12,490 nt of DNA from Deltaproteobacteria bacterium (GTDB lineage: Bacteria; Desulfobacterota; JADFXK01): assembly GCA_015233285.1 (NCBI GenBank), contig JADFYA010000066.1, positions 1 through 12,490 on the forward strand. Direction: 5' to 3'. A program made the translations under genes and the position numbers. Every line of letters begins with the position of its first letter. Within the stretch, counting starts at the first letter, position 1. Positions 1 to 5,761 of the stretch are shown here, piece by piece. A model generated the notes under the pieces. That model was not told the origin of the DNA. It was given only the letters and a program-made list of their open reading frames with translations, and ran no database searches.

Positions 1-677
1 GCCATAATCTCGGAGGAAACGGCGATGCCGAACTTAGACTGCATCATGAGACCGTCCATCTTGCCGCCGAGACCGATGATGATGTTTCTTAAGGATTGGG
101 CGCAGAAGTCGATGATCCAGCCCATTTCCACGTTGCGGGGATCCATATCCAGGCGCCGCAAACCGCGTTTGGCCATCTGGGCATCATTGTAATTGAATTC
201 GTGTTGCATCCGGGAGGTCATGGCGACCATGCCCAGGTTGTGCGCATTCATGATGGCGTTGATGTCGCCGGTCAGGCCCAGAGAGAAGGGGGTCAGAGGA
301 ACGCATTGGGCCAAACCGCCGCCTGCCGCAGATCCTTTAATGTTCATGGTGGGGCCGCCCGATGGTTGCCGGATGGCGCCGATGACCTTCAGGCCTCTTT
401 TGCCCATGCCTTCGATCAAGCCCATGGAGGAGGTGCTTTTGCCTTCGCCCAGGGGGGTGGGGGTGATAGCCGTCACGTCGATGTATTTGGCATCTGGTTT
501 GTCCTTCAACCGATCCAGAACCTTAGCAAAATCCACTTTGGCTACATAGTGGCCGTGAGGAATAAGTTCTTCTTGGGTCAGGCCCAGCTCTTCAGCCAGT
601 TGATAGACCTTCTTCATTGACTTTTCTGCGTCTTCTGCGATTTCCCAATCAGCATGTTTGGTTGGATCAAGAGCCAT
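1..677 (-). CDS. fhs: Formate--tetrahydrofolate ligase (FTHFS), N-terminal part, cut by window edge
   Basis: ATP-dependent joining of formate to tetrahydrofolate to give 10-formyl-THF, a cytoplasmic step of the methyl branch of the Wood-Ljungdahl pathway and of C1 metabolism. About 225 residues are visible of a family that usually has roughly 550-590. Seen in the sequence: the ATP-binding loop [11 protein letters not shown] at residues 72-82, then RQPSGGP and the glycine-rich [10 protein letters not shown] at about 103-124, followed by LTGDINAI at 135-142, all at the expected spacing. The start is the ATG at 675-677, preceded on the minus strand by GGAGG (686-690) with an AT-rich spacer, and the protein begins [11 protein letters not shown]. 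The frame stays open to base 1, so the C-terminal half lies outside the window. It is transcribed divergently from nfnAB, which fits a shared role in anaerobic carbon and electron metabolism. Direction (formate activation or formate release) cannot be read from the sequence. Confidence 0.96.
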   Translation of the reverse strand, partial: MALDPTKHADWEIAEDAEKSMKKVYQLAEELGLTQEELIPHGHYVAKVDFAKVLDRLKDKPDAKYIDVTAITPTPLGEGKSTSSMGLIEGMGKRGLKVIGAIRQPSGGPTMNIKGSAAGGGLAQCVPLTPFSLGLTGDINAIMNAHNLGMVAMTSRMQHEFNYNDAQMAKRGLRRLDMDPRNVEMGWIIDFCAQSLRNIIIGLGGKMDGLMMQSKFGIAVSSEIM

Positions 678-798
678 TAAATAATCCTCCTTAAAAATAT
701 TTTTTTGGGCAATCAGCATCCAGGGTCGGCCGTCCGAAAACAGATGGCACCCGAATTGGCGGGAGTTAACGGTCGATCACTGAACACCTTTTAGTGGA

Positions 799-814
799 TA
801 ACCCCTAGGGGTTA
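799..814. promoter_or_regulatory. Perfect 16-bp palindrome, candidate operator
   Basis: TAACCCCTAGGGGTTA equals its own reverse complement over 16 bases, and the symmetry ends at both flanks. It lies about 120 bp upstream of the fhs start and about 145 bp upstream of the inferred nfnA -35 box, within non-coding DNA. Such dyads commonly bind dimeric regulators. Which regulator would bind, and which gene it would control, is not known from the sequence. Confidence 0.4.
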
Positions 815-958
815 ATGAGAACAAGGTTTGGGATTTTCTTTTATCGGTCCCGCAAATATTAATCATATCGGGATAGGTGAGAATATTATAGAATGACTAC
901 ATAATTAAGACTCCCCCATAGCAAACTTTGAATTCCCAGTCAAGATAATTATTTTCTT

Positions 959-988
959 TTGACAGGGAAAAAGGAATTATGCTAAATT
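959..988 (+). promoter_or_regulatory. Probable sigma-70 type promoter of nfnAB
   Basis: A full consensus -35 box TTGACA sits at 959-964, with a weaker -10 candidate TAAATT at 983-988 (spacing 18). Transcription would begin near 995, giving a leader of about 40 bases before the ATG at 1036. This layout conflicts with an upstream start at 979, which would lie inside the promoter. Confidence 0.45.
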
Positions 989-1035
989 CTCCTCGTTTTT
1001 CGGTTCCGACTAACCCACGTCCAATGGAGGTTGTT

Positions 1036-1881
1036 ATGTATGAAATCTTGAATAAGGAGGTCCTGGCTCAAGGGACGGTTGTTCTTAACGAAATCAGCGC
1101 CCCTCGGATTGCCGGGAAGGCCCAACCGGGCCAGTTCGTTATCCTTAAAGCCAACGAAACCGGAGAACGCGTTCCCTTGACCATGGCCGACTCCGATCCT
1201 AAACGAGGCACCATCACTATCATTTATCAAGTTGTCGGCAAATCTACTCATATGTTCGCCGATATGCCTGTTGGTGCGTCTTACCAGGACGTCATCGGAC
1301 CCTTGGGCAAAGCCACCCACCTTGAAAAAGTCGGCCGGGTTGCCTGTGTCGGCGGCGGGACCGGCGTGGCTGTGCTGCATCCCATCACCCGAGGCATGAA
1401 AGAAGCGGGCAATGAGGTCATCGCCATTATCGGAGCCCGGAATAAAGACCTCCTGATCTTGGAAGACAAGATGAGGGCCGCATCCCATGTCCTCAAGGTC
1501 TGTACCGATGATGGCTCATACGGACATCACGGCTTCGTGACCGACGTTCTCAAAGGGTACTTGACCGGTCCTGAAAAAGTGGACCTGGTCGTTGGGATCG
1601 GACCGGTTCCGATGATGAAATTCCTGACCAAACTGACCAAAGAATACGGCGTGAAGACGATGGTCAGTCTCAATCCCATCATGGTCGACGGAACCGGGAT
1701 GTGCGGGTGTTGCCGGGTCACTGTCGGCGGCAAGACTCAGTTTGCCTGCGTCGACGGCCCGGAATTTGACGGCCATACGGTCGATTTTGACGAATTGACC
1801 CAACGGTTGGCCGCCTATCGGGAAGACGAGGCCAAATCCTGGGCCCGGTATAAGGAAGAATGCGCCTGCCGAACCCGCTGA
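1036..1881 (+). CDS. nfnA: NfnA: FAD/NAD- and [2Fe-2S]-binding subunit of ferredoxin-dependent transhydrogenase
   Basis: Small subunit of NfnAB, a cytoplasmic flavin-based electron-bifurcating enzyme that couples NADPH oxidation to reduction of NAD+ and ferredoxin, or the reverse. The 281 residues match the usual family size and begin MYEILNKEVLAQG. Seen: an N-terminal flavin-binding barrel including GERVPLTMAD; the nucleotide-binding segment CVGGGTGVAVLHPI at about residues 109-122; and near the C-terminus DGTGMCGCCR followed by FACVDGPEFDGH, the cysteine-rich segment that binds the [2Fe-2S] cluster. The start at 1036 is chosen over the in-frame ATG at 979 because GGAGG (1026-1030) sits 5 bases before it, the family begins here, and the longer form would run through the promoter. 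nfnB follows after 159 bases. Sulfide dehydrogenase or dihydroorotate dehydrogenase electron-transfer subunits are related, but the partner next door supports Nfn. Confidence 0.92.
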   Translation: MYEILNKEVLAQGTVVLNEISAPRIAGKAQPGQFVILKANETGERVPLTMADSDPKRGTITIIYQVVGKSTHMFADMPVGASYQDVIGPLGKATHLEKVGRVACVGGGTGVAVLHPITRGMKEAGNEVIAIIGARNKDLLILEDKMRAASHVLKVCTDDGSYGHHGFVTDVLKGYLTGPEKVDLVVGIGPVPMMKFLTKLTKEYGVKTMVSLNPIMVDGTGMCGCCRVTVGGKTQFACVDGPEFDGHTVDFDELTQRLAAYREDEAKSWARYKEECACRTR

Positions 1882-2040
1882 AGTTTCCGTCTGCTCTCTC
1901 TGGAAAAGCCGGAAAACGGCTTACAACCAATCGGAGAACACCTGAAGGGGGCGGATCGGCCTATGGCCATTGCCTCCGGGTGCCGGACGTTGATGAATAT
2001 ATGCGCTTAAGGACGCAACCGTGATGGAGGAAAGGATAAG
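1882..2040 (+). other. nfnA-nfnB spacer with a small hairpin
   Basis: The 159-bp gap is longer than usual for two subunits of one complex. It contains a 6-bp inverted repeat AAGCCG-GAAAA-CGGCTT (1906-1922) without a T-run behind it, so it reads as an mRNA processing or stability hairpin better than as a terminator. GGAGG (2026-2030) before the nfnB ATG is the ribosome-binding site. No convincing gene lies in the gap. Confidence 0.4.
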
Positions 2041-3462
2041 ATGTCAGATAAGCCAGTAGATAAACCTAAAAAAGATAAAGTCCCCAGACAAGCGATGCCG
2101 GAACAAGAGCCGCAGGTCAGGGCTAGAAATTTTGAAGAGGTCCCTTTGGGGCTGCCCGCGGAATTGGCTATATTGGAGGCGTCTCGTTGTCTGCAATGCA
2201 AAAAGCCTTCTTGCGTCGAAGGATGTCCGGTCAATGTTCAGATTCCGGAGTTTATTAAATGTATGGCCGAGGGTGATTTCCTCGGAGCCATCCGCCAGAT
2301 TTGGCAAAGAAACAGCCTGCCGGCCGTCTGCGGTCGGGTCTGTCCCCAGGAAATTCAGTGCGAGGGATCCTGCGTCCTGGGTAAGAAGGACGCCCCGGTA
2401 GCTATCGGCAATCTGGAGCGGTTCGCGGCTGACTGGGCGCGTAAGGGTGGGACCTCGGAGTTGCCGCCAAAAGCGCCCCCGACCGGCAAGAAGGTGGCGG
2501 TAGTCGGCGCCGGCCCGGCCAGCTTAACGGTGGCCGGAGACTTGATTTTACGCGGTCATGAGGTGACCATGTTCGAAGCCTTCCATAGACCGGGAGGCGT
2601 CCTGGTTTACGGTATTCCCGAATTCCGGCTGCCCAAAGAGATCGTCTTCTCTGAGGTTAATTTCATGGAAAGGCTGGGAGTCAAGCTGGAATGCAACACC
2701 GTGGTGGGCCGGAGCATCACCGTCGACGAATTATTTGAAGAAGGGTTTGACGCCATCTTTGTGGCCGTGGGAGCAGGATTGCCAAAGTTCTTAGGTATCC
2801 CCGGCGAAAATTCCATTGGCGTCTACTCAGCCAATGAGTACCTGACCCGGTCCAACTTGATGAAGGCTTATCTCTTCCCCAAATACGACACCCCCGTGGT
2901 TATCGGCAAGCAGGTGGTTGTGCTGGGCGGCGGCAATGTGGCCATGGATTCGGCCCGGACGGCCCTACGTTTGGGTGCGGATCAGGTCCACATCGTTTAC
3001 CGCCGCTCGCGGGATGAGATGCCGGCCAGGGCTGCCGAAGTTCATCACGCCGAAGAGGAAGGAGTGAAATTCCAGTTCCTGACGGCTCCGACCAAGTTCA
3101 TAGCCGACGACAAGGGCCGGGTGACCGCTATGGAATGTCAACGAATGGAACTCGGTGAGCCCGATGCTTCCGGCCGGCGGCGTCCGGTCATAATTAAGGG
3201 CTCTGAATTTAAAATTGATTGTGACCTGGCCGTGATCGCTGTAGGCGCCGGACCAAATCCGCTGCTGACCTCATCCACGCCGGGCATCGCCCTGAATAAA
3301 TGGGGTTATATCGATGCCGATCCCAAGACCGGTAAAACGGCCTTGAAAGGTGTTTGGGCCGGCGGCGACATTGTGACCGGTTCCGCCACCGTCATCCTGG
3401 CCATGGGCGCCGGCCGCCTGGCCGCTAATTCGATTCACGATTACCTGATGCGCGGCTGGTAA
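2041..3462 (+). CDS. nfnB: NfnB: NADPH- and FAD-binding large subunit of ferredoxin-dependent transhydrogenase (GltD-like)
   Basis: Large subunit of NfnAB, the part that carries the bifurcating FAD, two [4Fe-4S] clusters and the NADPH site. The 473 residues match the family. Seen in order: two N-terminal cysteine clusters, CLQCKKPSCVEGCPV (about 51-65) and CGRVCPQEIQCEGSC (about 97-111); the FAD-binding VVGAGPASL (about 154-162) with the FRLP segment near 195; the second dinucleotide fold VVLGGGNVAMDSART (about 293-307) followed by YRRSRDEMPA, typical of NADPH binding; and a C-terminal GVWAGGDIVTGSATVILAMGAG that closes the FAD site. Glutamate synthase small subunit is homologous, but no glutamate synthase large subunit is nearby and nfnA lies directly upstream, so NfnB is preferred. 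A strong hairpin terminator follows. Confidence 0.93.
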   Translation: MSDKPVDKPKKDKVPRQAMPEQEPQVRARNFEEVPLGLPAELAILEASRCLQCKKPSCVEGCPVNVQIPEFIKCMAEGDFLGAIRQIWQRNSLPAVCGRVCPQEIQCEGSCVLGKKDAPVAIGNLERFAADWARKGGTSELPPKAPPTGKKVAVVGAGPASLTVAGDLILRGHEVTMFEAFHRPGGVLVYGIPEFRLPKEIVFSEVNFMERLGVKLECNTVVGRSITVDELFEEGFDAIFVAVGAGLPKFLGIPGENSIGVYSANEYLTRSNLMKAYLFPKYDTPVVIGKQVVVLGGGNVAMDSARTALRLGADQVHIVYRRSRDEMPARAAEVHHAEEEGVKFQFLTAPTKFIADDKGRVTAMECQRMELGEPDASGRRRPVIIKGSEFKIDCDLAVIAVGAGPNPLLTSSTPGIALNKWGYIDADPKTGKTALKGVWAGGDIVTGSATVILAMGAGRLAANSIHDYLMRGW

Positions 3463-3507
3463 GATATTGGCATAAACCGGCTTGGAATTGAATAAATTGA
3501 ATATAAC

Positions 3508-3541
3508 ACACCAGAGGGGTCGAGATCGGCCCCTTTGGTGT
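3508..3541. terminator. Hairpin terminator between convergent nfnB and propeller gene
   Basis: Arms ACACCAGAGGGG (3508-3519) and CCCCTTTGGTGT (3530-3541) pair over 12 bp with a single G-U wobble and a 10-base loop. The run of T after the 3' arm is short (TTTG). It lies 45 bp after the nfnB stop and about 50 bp beyond the 3' end of the oppositely oriented gene, so it may serve both directions. Confidence 0.7.
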
Positions 3542-3593
3542 TTGTGGATTAGATGGTTGGTAACTCTATTAATTCGATGCGTTTTTCCTCTCG

Positions 3594-5093
3594 TTACTTC
3601 GATGTGTAATGCATGATAGTCCCGTCTTCCCCCCCGGCAAAGACATTCGAGTTTGAACTACCCCAAACGGCGTTAAGTGTTTTGGTCGCGTTGCTCGTCA
3701 TGGCGGTCCAAAGTTTGCCGTCATAATGCAAAACTGTGCCGCTGGTGCCCACGGCGAAGATGTCGGTGCCGGAACTCCCCCAAATTCCCGCGAGGCTACT
3801 CGCCGTAAGACCGGGTATGGCCCGGCTGAAGCTGGTCGCCGCCCAGATTTGAGGTGATCCTGACACCGGGGTTCTGACAACCTGGCCGGTGATGCCGTAA
3901 GCCATGGTGAACACAACCGAAGCTTGATGTGGGGAGTAGATGTCCTGTCCCTGGAACTTGGTGGCGGTCGGAGCGGGATCCCAGAAGACCTCACCGGTTA
4001 AGGCGTCATTGCTGCGAAGGAGCAGGCCGCCGCCGTTTTTGTAAATCTGCAGGTAGAATCTTTGGCCGTCATCGGGAGAACTTCTCCAAATACCGTCCTC
4101 ATCCGCCATCGTTTGAGATATCTCCCCAGGATCCCTGGTTAGGGCGTTCCATTGAACGATTCCGGTAGTCAGCTCGGTCACGGTACAGGAGGCCTGGGTA
4201 GGGGATGAGAACGCGACTTGGACGCGATATCTCTTTCCGCCGTTGCCGAGATCCACTCCGTCAAACATACCATTTTCAACTTTAGCCGCGTACGCGGCGA
4301 TAATATTTTTTCCGTCAGACGAAACGATACACATGGCGCTGTTGTTGGTGTATGTCTGATAGTAGACGACCGGTCCGCCGATGCTGCGCCAGATGCCGTC
4401 GTTTCCGGGAATCGCCGACCAGCTAGTGCCGTCATAGTGTAGAATCGTGCCGATATCCCCCACGGCAAAGACATTAGTCCCGGAACTACCCCAAAGGCCG
4501 CGGAGTGTGTTTGAAGTGGGGATGGACATGGCCGTCCAAGCGGTACCATTGTAGTGTTGGATAGAGCGAGCCCCTGCGGCAAAGACATCGGTGCCGGAAC
4601 TGCCCCAAACGCTGAGGAAATAGTCGTTGGATTGGCTGCTGTCGTACATATTGGTCCAACCTGATCCATTATAATGCAGGATAGTGTTGAATCCTCCGGC
4701 AAAGATATCCGTTGCCGAACTGCCCCAAATGCAGCTTAGAGGATATCCCCAACTGGTCATTGACGACCAGGTGGAGCCGTCATAACGCTGGACCACGCCG
4801 GAAGATGACAACAAGGTGCCCACAGTCAGGACATTTGTGCCGGACGTACCCCAAACTCCTGCGAATTGATATAGAACACGAGATGATATGCCCCAGCCGG
4901 ACCCATCATAGTGCAGAATCACCCCGTCGTCTCCGACAGCGAAGACATCCGTTCCTGAATTTCCCCAAACGCTTCGAAGAATCTTAGAGGTAGGGCTGGA
5001 CATGGCGGTCCAGCCGGTCTGGCTTTGAACCGGAACGACCCATAAGGTAGCCAGAAAACTGGTTAGAATAATTATCATTTTTAGATGTTTCAT
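3594..5093 (-). CDS. Secreted seven-bladed beta-propeller protein with an inserted pair of DGxW domains
   Basis: Function unknown; probably exported to the periplasm or cell surface. Residues 1-25 form a signal peptide (basic start, hydrophobic core, cleavage near VQS-Q). The body has seven repeats of about 40 residues with the pattern W-x-x-M...(V/I/L)WGSSGTDVFAVG...ILHYDGSGW; the WG pairs fall at residues 43, 81, 123, 163, 201, 438 and 477. Between repeats 5 and 6 lies an insert of about 180 residues (about 232-412) holding two copies of a domain that opens with DGIWRS. That domain also occurs in two neighbouring proteins. AAGGAGA precedes the ATG at 5093 with 7 bases between. The gene follows a frameshifted propeller remnant by 20 bp and probably shares its transcript. 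No catalytic residues are recognised; a binding or adhesion role is inference only. Confidence 0.85.
   Translation of the reverse strand: MKHLKMIIILTSFLATLWVVPVQSQTGWTAMSSPTSKILRSVWGNSGTDVFAVGDDGVILHYDGSGWGISSRVLYQFAGVWGTSGTNVLTVGTLLSSSGVVQRYDGSTWSSMTSWGYPLSCIWGSSATDIFAGGFNTILHYNGSGWTNMYDSSQSNDYFLSVWGSSGTDVFAAGARSIQHYNGTAWTAMSIPTSNTLRGLWGSSGTNVFAVGDIGTILHYDGTSWSAIPGNDGIWRSIGGPVVYYQTYTNNSAMCIVSSDGKNIIAAYAAKVENGMFDGVDLGNGGKRYRVQVAFSSPTQASCTVTELTTGIVQWNALTRDPGEISQTMADEDGIWRSSPDDGQRFYLQIYKNGGGLLLRSNDALTGEVFWDPAPTATKFQGQDIYSPHQASVVFTMAYGITGQVVRTPVSGSPQIWAATSFSRAIPGLTASSLAGIWGSSGTDIFAVGTSGTVLHYDGKLWTAMTSNATKTLNAVWGSSNSNVFAGGEDGTIMHYTSK
3858..4400 (-). repeat. Two tandem DGxW-domain copies inside the propeller protein
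   Basis: Copy 1 (about residues 232-331) opens DGIWRSIGG and carries YYQTYTNN, SSDGKN and GMFDGVDL. Copy 2 (about 333-412) opens DGIWRSSPD and carries FYLQIYKNGGG and FQGQDIY. The order of elements is the same as in the copies at 5828-6352 and 7957-8238: DGxW, a (Y/L)Q-x-Y-x-N-(N/G) strand, an S/T-rich turn, an aromatic strand, F-x-G-x-D/R-(I/L), and a final hydrophobic strand. Confidence 0.65.
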
Positions 5094-5112
5094 TTTGTTA
5101 TCTCCTTAAATT

Positions 5113-5431
5113 TTAGTTAGGGCTTACATTCTTGACTAACATCGAAGGGCAAGGCGATGGCAAGCATATTTCTACCAAGGATATCAGGTTTGCCATTGCC
5201 GCCGCGCTATTGCCCGTTGCGTATAGATTGCCATTGGTCGTCTTAAACATCCCGTCTTTTATCCTCTGAATAGACCACCCCGGCCGACTCCACCACCAGA
5301 GAACTGATGTCGCCGCCGTAGGGGCCGTTAGAAGTCCATTGATAGGCATGGGAAACGTTGGGCGTCACTAATCCTGAAACCATGATGACGGCAGCCGGCA
5401 CAGTGCTCACCAGATAACGGCGACTTCTCAT
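5113..5431 (-). pseudogene. Frameshifted remnant of a secreted BNR/propeller-type protein
   Basis: The gene starts at an ATG at 5431 with a strong AAGGAG six bases before it. It encodes a signal peptide (MRSRRYLVSTVPAAVIMVSG, ending near SHA), then WTSNGPYGGDISSLVV and GVVYSE, the usual opening of BNR/sialidase-like propeller repeats. This frame stops after DKRRDV at 5243. The neighbouring frame continues as KDGMFKTTNG, which is what that repeat family has next. Deleting one A from the AAAA run near 5256-5259 joins the two as VVYSEDKDGMFKTTNG. Even when joined the protein is only about 105 residues and has at most one blade, so it is a truncated relic, or it could be rescued by slippage. A third frame ending at 5117 gives KPDILGRN, so further damage is possible. 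Function lost or unknown. Confidence 0.6.
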
Positions 5432-5761
5432 CTCGAACTCCTTTAAAACAATTATGACGGGTTAGATATCAGAACAGAGCACAACCCAAGGAGGCAGAAA
5501 GACTACTACAAAAAACATGCCAATATGTTTTATTTATTAAAACAATCAGTTACTTTCGATATGGCGACTTGGTTGGCACCCCCAGGCAACCGGTTGGCGC
5601 CAACCAGGGCAAGGGCATGTAATGCTCAGGTTACTTACTTCGCGGCTATATATTGAGCAGAATGATAATGGCGGGGCGAACTGAGAGCTTTGCCGGAGGC
5701 CCTGATCAAGTCAGGTCGACACGGGTCATCCGGCCGTCATAAATGTTTCTACCCTGTTTGT
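5432..5761. other. Non-coding region upstream of the propeller genes
   Basis: About 330 bp without a credible gene. The half nearer the propeller remnant (5432-5570) is AT-rich and should hold its promoter, but no convincing -35/-10 pair was found. The middle holds a cluster of GGTTGGC half-sites (5571-5605). The part next to the membrane-protein stop holds nested inverted repeats: GCCGGA/TCCGGC (5692-5697 with 5729-5734) enclosing CCTGA/TCAGG (5701-5705 with 5711-5715). These lack a T-run on either side, so terminator activity is uncertain. Confidence 0.5.
5571..5605. promoter_or_regulatory. Cluster of GGTTGGC half-sites including a perfect 14-bp palindrome
   Basis: GGTTGGC (5571-5577) is followed by GGCAACC (5585-5591, the inverse with one mismatch), and then by the perfect palindrome GGTTGGCGCCAACC (5592-5605). 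The result is four half-sites within 35 bp. The core TTGGCGCCAA recurs upstream of the methyltransferase gene at 9186-9195. A regulator-binding array is the simplest reading; a transcribed hairpin is also possible. Confidence 0.45.

Larger units (their letters stand above)
678..1035. other. Divergent intergenic region between fhs and nfnA
   Basis: About 360 bp with no credible gene. It holds the fhs Shine-Dalgarno and an AT-rich leader with a short AAAAATATTTTT palindrome (693-704), a perfect 16-bp palindrome at 799-814, and the likely nfnA promoter at 959-988. A TATAAT box lies on the minus strand at 890-885, but no good -35 box pairs with it, so the fhs promoter is not assigned. No riboswitch consensus was recognised. 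Confidence 0.6.

Noticed and set aside
96..620. Long rightward open frames opposite fhs
   Set aside because: They lie antisense to a gene with clear FTHFS motifs and show no family features; they arise from the codon bias of the true gene.
678..958. Possible tetrahydrofolate riboswitch ahead of fhs
   Set aside because: The leader shows no match to the conserved blocks I know of for THF riboswitches, and no clear long pairing was found.
979..1035. Upstream extension of nfnA to the ATG at 979
   Set aside because: It would lie at the -10 box, lacks a good ribosome site, and family members begin at the residue encoded at 1036.
3640..4980. Regularly spaced DNA repeats of about 115 bp that could be taken for a CRISPR-like or tandem array
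   Set aside because: They are the diverged WGSSGTDVFAVG-coding segments of the propeller blades; the units are too long and too variable for CRISPR.
5309..5349. LTAPTAATS in one frame of the propeller remnant, resembling FTAPTAATVTF of the methyltransferase
   Set aside because: The true frame there reads SNGPYGGDISS, a family-typical segment, so the likeness is a chance result of GC-rich codons.
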